From contig CM049311.1 of NCBI GenBank assembly GCA_026874595.1, forward strand, positions 45,261,676 through 45,325,675: DNA of 64,000 bases, read 5' to 3'. The stretch is from Sipunculus nudus (lineage: Eukaryota > Annelida > Sipuncula > Golfingiida > Sipunculidae). Shown here in pieces: positions 35,847 through 46,976 of this stretch. Each line of letters starts with the position of its first letter. The first letter of the stretch is position 1. The notes beneath the pieces are model-generated. The model worked only from the letters and a program-made list of their open reading frames with translations. It was not told where the DNA came from and searched no databases. Both the position numbers and the translations under genes were made by a program.

Positions 35847-38455
35847 TTAGCTCAGCTGACTATAAGTCATCTGAGCTATAGTCGTGGTCCATTGTCCGTC
35901 GTCCGTCCGTCTGTCCGTCCGTAGATGTGGCACGTTTTAAAACCCTAAGACCTAGGAATCCAAAATTTGGCATAATGTTAGATGTCCCAAAGATCTCCTA
36001 CCAAGCCGAAAACTGGGTCTTTTCGACTTCGTTCCTTTGAGAAATTAAGGAAAAACCTCAATTTTTTATTAACCTATTTTCACACTTCAGGACTGCCTAA
36101 TATCAAAACCTCTCATCTGTTTTTCCTCATATTAACCATAAATATTCCTCTATATAGTTCCTATGTACATTCAAGAAATGATGTCTGTATTATATAATTT
36201 AAAAAAGTTATGGACCCAAACATAATGCATTTTGTAAAAAATCAGGAAAGATATTTGATCACTTAACACAAAACATGTTAAAGCTATGGACCTTTTTTCC
36301 AGTAATATAACTTTAATTAATCAAAATTAAATTGTATACCCAAAATTAGATGAAAATCTTTTTAATTTTTTAAAATATTAATTAAAATAAAAAATTGGTA
36401 CCTTAAATTTTGCCCAACTTTGACCATGGCACGTTTTTTCCTGTAAGTACTGTGGATTTAATTTTCACAGCATGTTTTTGTTAACTTTTCAACTGTTAAC
36501 ACCAAAAATTTGAAACCAGTTGATCAAAAACTGTAGATTTTATTCAAGTTTTCAAGCACCATGTAACATTGTTTACATCAAGCTAGTGTTATGCAGTTTG
36601 CAAGAGCTCAGCTCCCCAGCTTCAGCTCTTAGTTCCTTAAATTCGGCATACAGTTAGATGTCTCCAAAATCCCCTACCATGCTAAGAATTTGGTCACTAG
36701 GACTTAATACCTTCAAGATATTAATGAAAAACTTCATTTTTCCATTAAAAACCAATTGTTACACTTCAAGACTGCCTAATATCAAAACCACTGATCTGAC
36801 TTTAATCATAAATAATATACATATTTTTCATTCTCTATGCACATGTCAGGATGATGTCAGTATTGCGTAATTGTTTTAAGTTATGGGCCCAAACATAATG
36901 CACTTTGTAAAATATCAAGAAATATATTTACTCCCTTAACAAGGGGATTGCTGAAGCTAGAGATTTTTTGTCAAGGATGTAACATTATTTAATCAAGATT
37001 CAATTGAATACCCAAAATTAGTTATGAATTTTTCAAATTTTATAAGTTATTGGTATAAATGTAAAATTAGTAGCTTAAATTTTGCCCCACTTTGACCATG
37101 GCACGTTTGTTTCCTGTGAGCACTGTTGATATAATTTTCATATCATGCACACATAGGGATTTCAGCTTTAAAGTTTAGAAAGCTGAAAGAAATTGGCCAA
37201 AAATTGTAGCTTTTATTAATGTTTTTATGAGACCCTGTCAGACTTTGGCTCTCTCCAGCCCCTCTTGAGTCACCTGTATGTTGACCTTGTTGAACTTTCA
37301 GCAAATTATGCATGCTTGAGGCGAGGCATACACGGGAATCCAGGCAGCTTATGGCCAGCCACAGTTGATCCAGGTGTCCAACCCAACTCATGTAGTAGTT
37401 TTAACCAACTACATAACAATAAACAATAAAAATAATAAATTTTTATTGGTTTTTAATAAAAAATTAAAGAAAAATAGAAAAGGAATTTGTTAGTTTATAA
37501 TAACAGGAAATTAACTTGCAGTTACTGATGATATAAGAATCTTGTATCGATGGATAGAATGTCACGTATTCCAAATAACACCATGCAGTCACCTATGGTA
37601 TTTTTCAGTTCAATTTTAATGATAAAGAAGTAAATCATATCATTCATTACTAATCATTAGGGATCATATGAAGGAAATTAATGATAGACAAAGATGCAGT
37701 TGATAATATTAATCTAGATTCCTACTGTGTCAAGTGTGTACATTGATGTGAAATTAGTCCAAAATGAATTTATTACAGTTATTTTTTAATATAAATAAAA
37801 GCCATAAAACCAGGTACTTATGATCATTATTTAAATGTGTGAATTTTGTATATTCTGGATTCTCAACATCATTGTTTGGTGAAAACTGAATTAACACCAG
37901 ACATGGTGCGAATACTTTGTAATTGTATTTAAATACGAATATGATTATGTACTCCATTATAAAATTTCTTGCATAAAGAATGGGAATTCAGGTAAAAATG
38001 AAAGTATATGAATACCAGTGCAAATACTTTCAAAATGTATTAATGAATGCATTCATGAATATATTCTTAAATATTATTTTAATAATCATTTCAGTTATAT
38101 TTCATTTTAAAAAAATCATATGATTCTCTTATTATTTTTAATAAAAATTATATTTGGGACAATATTTGTAATTTTTTTTAATTAATAGTTAAACCCTTAT
38201 ATATTCTGCTTATAAGTTATATGGCCAAGTCAAAATCTGTGTGACAATAGTACTCCATTTGTTAATAAAATAAATGAAATCAATCCTCTTTCCTGTCTCC
38301 AAAGGTACTATCAAAATCATACATAAGCTAAACAAGAACAACTCATAATACAGCTTATATTTATTACCACACAAAACCAGCATGTGCCTCATTTCTAAAT
38401 AATATTTTTTTATCATATATAACAGCTGAGCGTCGTGACCCATAGGTCCCTTGTT
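35847..38455 (+). mobile_element. Subtype A2 element, complete, near-copy of 10530-13141
   Basis: 2609 bp against 2612 bp for the other copy, collinear throughout. It has the 5' hairpin, GTCC/GTCT microsatellite (35888-35921), two 680-bp units (second from about 36610), the GC-richer patch 37230-37390, and an AT-rich tail. It ends CAGCTGAGCGTCGTGACCCA, then TAGGTCCCTTGTT. The last T is shared with the start of another element. Non-coding: the minus-strand frame over the GC-richer patch is frameshifted between the two copies. Confidence 0.88.
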
Positions 38456-39491
38456 TAGCTCAGCTGACTATAAGTCATCTGAGCTATAGTCGTGGTCCAT
38501 TGTCCGTCGTCTGTCCGTCCGTCTGTCCGTACGTAGATGTGGCACGTTTTGAAACCGTAAGACCTAGGAATCCAAAATTCAGCATAATATTAGATGTCCT
38601 CAAGATCTCCTACCAAGCCGAAAACTGGGTCTTTGCGACTTTGTTCCTTTGAGAAATTAAGGAAAAACTTCAATTTTTTATAAAAATCCTATTTTCACAC
38701 TTCAGGACTGCCTAATATCAAAACCACTCATCTGTTTTTCCTCATATTTACCATAAATATTCCTCTATATGGTTCCTATGTACATGCAAGAAATTAAGTC
38801 TGTAAAATATAAATTCTTTAAGTTATGGGCACAAACATAATGGACTTTGTAAAAAATCAGGAAAAATAATAACTCACTTAACATGAAAAATTTTGAAACT
38901 AGAGTATTTTCTCAAGTATATAACTATGTTTAATTAAGATTCAATTGTTTACCCAAAATTAGATCTGAATTTTGTAAATTTTTTAAGTTATTAGCATAAA
39001 AAAAAAAATCAGTACCTTAAATTTTGCCCAACTTTGACCATGGCACGTTTTTTTCCTGTAAGCACCATTGATTTAATTTTCACAGCATGTAAACATAAAT
39101 ATTAAGTTTGTCTAAATCTGAAATTTGAAAATAAAAGCTTGAAAATTAAGCTAGTTATTGATTTTTTTTTTCTGTAGTCACTTTGATTACAGATGCAGGG
39201 TCCCACTCCAGGTCACTGGAAGTCAGCTATGCCAGGGTTTCTGATTTGTTACAGTCACTGGGGGAGATCCCCTGCTGTGACAGATGTACAGTTATTCTCA
39301 TATCACCACCCCAATCACCCCCCCCCCCCCCCCGCAAACCCAACCCACCAAGTGTTATGCAGTAATTGTTATTGTTTTCACTGTATCTCCTTAATTGTAA
39401 TGCTGTTTCCACTCCGATATGCAAAAACTTTCATTGAAAAAATAATTCAAGGTGTAATCCAGGAGATGCAATGTTGTGTAATGTAGCATTT
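38456..39491 (+). mobile_element. Subtype A2 element joined head-to-tail, 3' truncated
   Basis: Begins TAGCTCAGCTGACTATAAGT immediately after the CCCTTGTT of the preceding element. It has one A2 unit (to about 39100), then an unrelated tail with a 17-C run (39317-39333) and no 3' terminus before the next 5' hairpin at 39494. Confidence 0.8.
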
Positions 39492-39560
39492 ATAGCTCAG
39501 CTGACTGAAAGTCATCTGAGCTATAGCGATCACTCTTTGTCCATCGTCCGTCTGTCTGTC

Positions 39561-39591
<31 letters not shown>

Positions 39592-41806
39592 TAACCAGGC
39601 ACAAATCGTAACCTCTAGAACTGGAATCTTCTTACTTGACATCCTGGGAGGTCCTTGAAAAATCTCCTTGGAAACCAGAAATTAGGTCTCTTTTACCCAT
39701 ATCCTTCGAGCTATGGGGCCCCAAAGTACCCCCCAGAAAAGTCCAAAATTTCATACAAAAACTTCAATATCTCATTAACTACTTGACTGATGGTCATGAT
39801 TTTTGGCATACATATTGATCATGAGAGGTTCCATCATTTCCTGAAGACTGGTGGCGCCACCTGTATTTTTCGATTTTTTACGAATTTTTTTCTCTATTTT
39901 TGAGACCTTTAAAAATGTGAACATCTGTTAACAAGGCACAAATCGTAATGACTGGACTTAGAATCTTCATTCTCGACACACTGAGAGACCTATGAAAAGT
40001 CTCCATGTAAACCAGAAATTAGGTCTCTGTTACCCATATTCTTTGAGCTATGGGGCCCCAAACTACCCCCCAGAAAAGTAAAAAATTTCAAACAAAAACT
40101 TCAATATCTCATTAAATACTTGACTGATGGTCATGATTTTTGTCATACATATTGATCATGAGATGTTCCATCACTTCCTGCAGACTGGTGGCGCCACCTG
40201 TATCGTTCAATTTTTTACGAATTTTTTTCTCTATTTTTGAGACCTTTCAAAATGTAAACATCTGTTAACAAGGCACAAATCGTAAAGACTGGACCTAGAA
40301 TCTTTATTCTTGACACACTGAGAGACCTATGAAAAGTCTCCATGGAAACCAGAAATTAGGTCTCTGTTACCCATATTCTTCGAGCTATGGATCCCCAAAG
40401 TACCCCCAAGAAAAGTAAAAAATTTCATACAAAAACTTCAATATCTCATTAACTACTTGACTGATGGTCATGATTTGTGGTATAACTATTGATCATGAGA
40501 TGTGTCATCACTTCCTGCAGACTGGTGGTGCCACCTTTATTGTTCGATTTTTTATGATTTTTTCCTCTATTTTTGAGACCTTTAAGGATGCTGTCATCTG
40601 TTAGCATGGCACAAATCGTAACGACTGGACCTAGAATCTTCATTCTTGACACACTGAGAGGTCCATGAAAAATATCCTTGGAAACCAGATATTAGGTCTC
40701 TGTAAACCATATCCTTCGAGCTATGGGGCCCCAAAGTAACCCCCCCCCCCCCCCCGAAGTAGATAAAAATTTCATACAAAAACTTCAATATCTCAATAAC
40801 TACATCACTGATGGTCATGATTTTTGGCATACATATTGATTATGAAATGTTCCATCAGTTCCTGCAGACTTGTGGCGCCACCTGTATTGTTTGATTTTTT
40901 ACGATTTTTTCCTCTATTTTTGAGACCTTTAAGGATGCTGTCATCTGTTAACGTGGCACAAATCATAACGACTGGACCTAGAATCTTCATTCTCGACACA
41001 CTGAGAGACCTATGAAAAGTCTCCATGGAAACCAAAATTAGGTCTCTGTTACCCATATTCTTCGACCTATGGAGCCCTAAAGTACCCCCAAGAAAAGTAA
41101 AAAATTTCATACAAAAACTTCAATATCTCATTAACTACTTGAATGATGGTCATGATTTGTGGCATAACTATTGATCATGAGATGTGTCATCTGTTCCTGC
41201 AGACTGGTGGCGCCACCTGTATCGTTCGATTTTTTACGATTTTTTCCACTATTTTTGAGACCTTTAAGGATGCTGTCATCTGTTAGCATGGCACAAATAG
41301 TAACGACTGGACCTAGAATCTTCATTCTCAACACACTAGAAGACCTATGAAAAGTCTCCATGGAAACCAGAAATTAGGTCTCTGTTACCCATATCCTTCG
41401 AGCTATGGGGCCCCAAAGTACCCCCCCAGAGTAGTCAAAAATTTCATACAAAAACTTCAATATCTCAATAACTACATCACTGATGGTCATGATTTTTGGC
41501 ATACATATTGATTATGAGATGTTCCATCAGTTCCTGCAGACTGGTGGCGCCACCTATGTTATCTATCAAGAGGGTACAAATTGCAACAACTGGACCTAGA
41601 AACTTCATTCTTGTCATGCAAGGAGGCCCATGAAGATTGCCTGTGGAAACTTGAAATTAGGTCTCTGTTACCCATATCCTTCAAGCTATAGGTCTCTGAA
41701 GTATCCCTCAGAATAATGGACAATTTGATACAAAAGCTGAAGTATCTGAACAACTAATACGGAGATCATCATGATTCTTTGCATGGATATTGACCATTAA
41801 GTGTTT
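39492..41806 (+). mobile_element. Type-A element, 5' end and core, 3' end not contiguous
   Basis: 5' hairpin AGCTCAGCTGACT/GAA/AGTCATCTGAGCT at 39494, (GTCC/GTCT)n at 39539-39593, then about six core units with palindromes near 39851, 40189, 40526 (variant), 40873, 41208 and 41544. The last palindrome runs straight into 'tatgttatctatcaagagggtac', skipping the T-rich tract (deletion near 41557). The segment 40800-41560 is nearly the same as 1-735, including a C-run expansion (40739-40755) at the site of the one at 601-614. Core ends where another 5' hairpin starts. Confidence 0.82.
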
Positions 41807-41987
41807 TTAGCTCAGCTGACTGTAAGTCATCTGAAGTATCCCTCAGAATAATGGACAATTTGATACAAAAGCTCAAGTATCTGAACAATTATTATATTGA
41901 TCACCATGATTCTTTGCATGGATATTGATCATGAAATGTTTCATCAGTTTCTGCATTCTGGTGGCGCCACCTGTATTTTTTCAATTT
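41807..41987 (+). mobile_element. Internally deleted type-A element, 5' end fused to core
   Basis: TTAGCTCAGCTGACTGTAAG, TCATCTGA is followed at once by 'agtatccctcagaataatgg' of a core unit, so the microsatellite and most of the core are gone. It is cut after GGTGGCGCCACC (41960-41971) and its T-tract by the next 5' hairpin at 41990. Confidence 0.75.
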
Positions 41988-43176
41988 TTAGCTCAGCTGA
42001 CTGAAAGTCATCTGAGCTGTAGGGATCACCTTTTGTCCGTCGTCCGTCCAGCCATCCAGGCGTCTGTCTGTTAACAGGGCACAAATTGTAACCGCTAGAC
42101 CGGGAATCTTCTTACTTTAAATCCTGGGAGGTCTATGGAAATTCTCCTTTTAAACCTGAAATTAGGTCACTGTGACCTATATTCTTTGAGCTATGGGGTT
42201 CTGAAGTACCCCCCAGAATAATGCAAAATTTAATACAAAAGCTCAAGTATCTGAACAACTAATGCATTAATCACCATGATTCTTTGCATGGATATTGATC
42301 ATGGAGTGTTTCATCAATTTCTGGAGATTGGTGGCGCCACCTATATTTTTTACGATTTTTTTTCTCTACTTTTGTGATCTTTAAACATTTGGTCATCTGT
42401 AAACAGGGCACAAATCATAATGACTGGACCTAGAATCTTCTGTCCTCACCTTCAGGGAAGCCCATAAAAGGTCTACATGGAAACCCGAAATAAGGTCCCT
42501 GTTACCCATATTCTGTGAGCCATGGGGCTCTGAAGTACCCCCCAGAATAAAGATTTGGTCATATATTAACAGGGCACAAATCATAATGACTGGACCTAGA
42601 ATCTTCTGTCCTCACCTCCAGGGAAGCCCATAAAAGGTCTACATGGAAACCCGAAATAAGGTCCCTGTTACCCATATCCTTAATGCTCTGGGGCTCCGAA
42701 GTACTCCCCAGAATAAAGATTTGGTCATCTGTTAACAGAGCACAAATTATAATGACTTGACCTAGAATCTCCTTTCTTGATATGCTGGGAGGCCCCTGAA
42801 AAGTCTCCTTGTGCACCTGAAATTACATCTCTGTTACCCATATCCTTCATCCTATGCGGCTTTGAAATGCCCCCCAGAATAAACATTTGGATTTGTTAAC
42901 AGGGCACAAATCATAATAACTGGACCTAGAATTTTATTTTTTGACATGCCTGGAGACCCCTGAAAAGTCATCTTGTAAACCTTGAAAATAGGTGTCTGTT
43001 ACCCATATCCTTCATGCTACAGAGCTCCATAGTACCCCAATGAATATTGGATGATTTTATACAAAAGGTCAAGTTTGGAAAAAGTATTTCATTCAAATTT
43101 GACATTCAGATGATAAAATTACTTTTGTCAATGTCTTCCTGGTCAGCTGAGCGTCATGACCCCTGGGTCACTTGTT
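41988..43176 (+). mobile_element. Short type-A element, complete
   Basis: 1.19 kb. 5' hairpin with AGTCATCTGAGCT, a short microsatellite with CCAGCCATCC, one full unit (palindrome 42332-42343), then the compressed units seen also at 3977-4440. Ends TCAGCTGAGCGTCATGACCC, CTGGGTCACTTGTT. Its last 450 bp match the end of the element at 3523-4593. Confidence 0.82.
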
Positions 43177-43982
43177 AAAGAAATCTATTTTCTTTTAAAT
43201 GATTTTAACAAATATAAATGAACCCATCAGTATGCTTAAATTATTATAAAATATGAACCACATTATGGATAAATAAAGACACAATTAAAAATTGTGAAAT
43301 CTAAATCAAGTATTATTTTTAGATATTTATTGTTTTGCAGATTTAAAAGATATATTTTTGTGGTAAAAAATAAATAAACATTTGTATGCATAATGTGGTG
43401 TTATCTGCCAAGATTGAGATTTATGATGATGCAATTGAGAATTATGAATCAACTTTTATATTCAGATATATATGTTAAATTGGAAATGTATAGAAATATA
43501 AACTTAAATTAGAAAATAATTGATGTGATAAAAAAACCAGGATTTAATACAAACATTTGTTCATTATTTTCCTGCCTCAGCAGAATTTGAGATCAGGCTT
43601 TGTTTGCCCTGTTTTATGTTGTTAATTAGCTATATTTCAACTGTATACATTTCATAAAAAAATACATATATATTTAATAATATATATTATACAAAAAATA
43701 GATGCAATTGAACAAATGTGTAAACTACTGAAATGTCAACAGTTAATCGAAAAACCAACTAATGATCATGGTAATAGTACAGATCATTTGTTCACAAACT
43801 GCTCACATGCTTTAGTTTCATCATTAGGAAACACATCGTCAGGTCACAAACTATTTTTTGCAACAATTTCTTGCTCATCGATACAAACCAATCAAATAAA
43901 CCAACCATGGCCTTTATTACCTCTTCCTCTTACACTTTATCTCCATTAGATATTATTTTAGATTTTTACCTTCAAGGTTAAC
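43177..43982. other. AT-rich region, possibly tail of an older element
   Basis: No core units or gene-like frames. It directly precedes an isolated family-A 3' terminus, so it may be the non-core tail of an element whose 5' part lies further left. Confidence 0.4.
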
Positions 43983-44017
43983 GTCAGCTGAGCACAATGA
44001 CCCATAGGTCCCTTGTT
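43983..44017 (+). repeat. Isolated type-A family 3' terminus
   Basis: GTCAGCTGAGCACAATGACC, CATAGGTCCCTTGTT: subterminal inverted motif, GACCCATAGGTC hairpin, terminal TTGTT. Confidence 0.75.
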
Positions 44018-44190
44018 TCAAGTTTTATGACCGTTTGAAACTTAATGACAATATTTATAGTTCTGTTTTTGCTCACCATTTAATATTAGGCATTGAATCA
44101 ATAAACAGATATTGTTTGTTTTTTCACACCTGTATCATAATGATCATGCAAAGTTGCATGAATAATCAATGCACAATCAACATCACATGC

Positions 44191-44320
44191 TTAATAATAT
44201 TGCATGCATAATCATAATAATGTGGCAGGCTTAATAATATTGCATGCATAATCATAATAATGTGGCAGGCTTAATAATATTGCATGCATAATCATAATAA
44301 TGTGGCAGGCTTAATAATAT
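44191..44320. repeat. 40-bp tandem repeat, 3.25 units
   Basis: Units TTAATAATATTGCATGCATA, ATCATAATAATGTGGCAGGC start at 44191, 44231, 44271 and 44311 and are identical by eye, so the amplification is recent. Confidence 0.9.
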
Positions 44321-44426
44321 TTCTAAATGGCTGTACCATAAGGATTAACATTTTGAAGTGGAACAAAATACAAACTGTAACCTCTTCTGTATGCAAGGTT
44401 TTGATAAATTTCTGTCATAGTCTAAT

Positions 44427-44458
44427 TCAGCTGAGCGCTGTGACCCATGGGTCCCTTT
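44427..44458 (+). repeat. Isolated type-A family 3' terminus joined to type-D 5' end
   Basis: TCAGCTGAGCGCTGTGACCC, ATGGGTCCCTTT, then TTAGCGAACCTGTGAGC of another element type with no spacer. Confidence 0.7.
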
Positions 44459-45200
44459 TTAGCGAACCTGTGAGCTTATGTGATGATGCGACGTCGTGTG
44501 TCGTGCGTCGTCTGTATGTTAACCATAGCTATCTCAAAAGCGGCAGAAGCTAGCATCACCAATTTTTTTTTGCAAATAATTAGTCCTCTGAAAAAACTCT
44601 ATCAGATTTTGTTTATTTTTTTCTACCTGCATTTTCTTAGATTTTATAGGGAAAAATCTAAAAAAGCTTTAAAAATCTTCTTCTCCAAAAATGTCCAGCC
44701 AAATTGTCCAATAATGATCCCTGGAACAATCTTTCTCAAGTTTGTTTGAATGGTTCCAGTTCGGAGATTTTGGCCAAGTTACCGGAGTCATCTGTCCAAA
44801 AAAGCACACTAAAATTAAAATCTCAGAAACGGCTAGAGCTATAATCACCAAATTTTATACCAATGTTTGTCACATATGTCATATCTGAAATTGAGGTATT
44901 GGTGGCGCCACCTACAGTGATGTGTTTTTTACAAGCGAAAATGTAATTTTAAACTCTTCTAGCTTATACACTGATTTATGATGAAACTGTTAAGTTGATT
45001 GGTTTAAACTATACAAGAATTATTCTATGGTAGGGTTCTGCCAGTTTTATAAGAATAGGTTGGGTAAATACAGCTTTAAAAAAGCATTGTAGCCAATTGA
45101 GAAAGGGTTTCTGTGTTTGAAACCAGATTTGACTCCATGCTGAGTTTCATTAGCCAAGTCAAGAGGTCACTCAGAACAAACAGGTGGGGTCCAGACATCA
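44459..45200 (+). mobile_element. Type-D repeat element, right limit uncertain
   Basis: Starts TTAGCGAACCTGTGAGC, then GACGTCGTGTGTCGTGCGTC as a GTC-rich leader. Two diverged modules follow: 'tatctcaaaagcggcagaagctagcatcaccaa' (44530) and 'aatctcagaaacggctagagctataatcaccaaatttt' (44820). The second ends in GGTGGCGCCACC (44901-44912). The plan (GTC-rich leader, tandem modules, palindrome) copies types A and B. No 3' end identified. Non-coding. Confidence 0.6.
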
Positions 45201-45230
45201 TCATGGAAACTGACCTGGCTCTGGCTTGTA

Positions 45231-45292
45231 TCTAGACAATGTGTCTAGACGTCTAGACACAGCGTCTAGACGTCTAGACACAATGTCTGGAT
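45231..45292. repeat. TCTAGAC palindromic minisatellite
   Basis: GTGTCTAGACGTCTAGACAC (45241-45260) is a perfect 20-bp palindrome. It is repeated once with small changes to 45292, giving a potential cruciform cluster. Confidence 0.85.
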
Positions 45293-45299
45293 GCAGAAT

Positions 45300-46976
45300 T
45301 CCCAGGTTATTGGAACTATATCTTTCAACTAAAAAAAAACTTGATTTGCATTTTAAGCAAATCGGTTTAATCATCAGGTTACATGTGAAGTGCTGCACCC
45401 TCATTTTGGTTGACCTCTGACCTATCCTCGCTGCCTAGCGTCCATTTGTGCGTTTGTTTCAACACATAAACCCACATATCTCGGGAACCGTTTGACCGAT
45501 CAGGCAAACAATTTTGCACAAATGTAGCCCTTTGATAGCTTTATAACACACTAAAATGGTGGCGCCACCTGCAACCATTTTTGCACAGCGTCCATCTGTT
45601 CATCTGCCTTGGGATAAAATCACTATCTCAGCAGTGGTTTAACTTATCCACCTGAAATTTTTTTTTCAGGTTTATACATCCTGGACAGCTTTCTCGATTT
45701 TTTGACAGGTGGCACCACCTAGATTTACGTTTATTTTGCAGACATCCCAGCTCATATCTCGGGAACCGTTTGACCGATTGGGCCAAAATTTTGCATGAGT
45801 ATAGATCTCACAAAGCTCTTCATCATAGGCAAAACTGGGGGCGCCACCTGCAACCATTTATGCACAGCGTCTATCTGTTCATCTGCCTTGGGATAAAATC
45901 ACTCATATCTCAGCAGTGGTATGACTTATCCACCTGAAATTTTGCAAGTTCATACATCCTGGACAGCTTTCTTGATTTTATGACAGGTAGCGCCACCTAC
46001 ATTCAGGTTTACTCTGCAGACATCCAAGCTCATATCTCGGGAACCGTTTGACCGATTGGGCCAAAATTTTGCTTGTGTATAGATCTCACATAGCTCTTCA
46101 TCATAGGCAAAACTGGTGGCGGCACCTGCAACCATTTATGCACAGCGTATATCTGTTCAACTGCCTTGGGATAAAATCACTCACATCTCAGCAGTGGTAT
46201 GACTTATCCACCTGAAATTTTGCAGGTGTATACATCCTGGACAGCTTTCTTGATTTTATGACAGGTAGCGCCACCTACATTCAGGTTTACTCTGCAGATA
46301 TCCAAGCTCATATCTCGGGAACCGTTTGACCGATTGGGCCAAAATTTAGCATGAGTATAGATCTCAAATAGCTCATCATCATAGGCAAAACTGGGGGCGT
46401 CACCTGCAACCATTTATGTACAGCGTCAATCTGCCTTGGGATAAAATCACTCATATCTCAGCAGTGGTTTGACTTATCCACCTGAAATTTTTTTCAGGTT
46501 TATACATCCTGGACAGCTTTCTCGATTTTATGATAGGTGGCACCACCTAGATTTACGTTTACTCTGCAGACATCCCAGCTCATATCTCGGGAACCGTTTG
46601 ACCGATTGGGCCAAAATGTTGCATGTGTATAGATCTCACATAGCTCTTCATCATAGGCAAAACTGGTGGCGCCACCTGCAACCATTTATGTACAGCGTCC
46701 ATCTGTTCATCTGCCTTGGGATAAAATCACTCATATCTCAGCAGTGGTTCGACTGATCCACCTGAATTTTTGCAGGTTTATACATCCTGGACAATTTTCT
46801 CGATTTTTTTACAGATGGCACCACCTTCATTCACGTTTATGCCGCAGACATCCATGCTAATATGCAACACACCTCATACTACTCCCCTTGCCACTTAATC
46901 CATGCCTCACTTCACCCGTCCCACTCTGATTTCTGCGGATACACATAGTCGCTTGTCAACTACCCACATATTCTAG
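45300..46976 (+). mobile_element. Type-B element, 5' truncated or rearranged
   Basis: Core units with palindromes or one-base variants near 45557, 45706, 45839, 45988, 46117, 46266, 46393, 46538, 46667 and 46816, at the alternating 130/149 spacing of type B. The 3' end is CTGCGGATACACATAGTCGC, TTGTCAACTAC, CCACATATTCTAG at 46934-46976. The 5' hairpin is missing; leader-like sequence starts around 45395 ('ttgacctctgacctatcc'). Non-coding. Confidence 0.8.
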
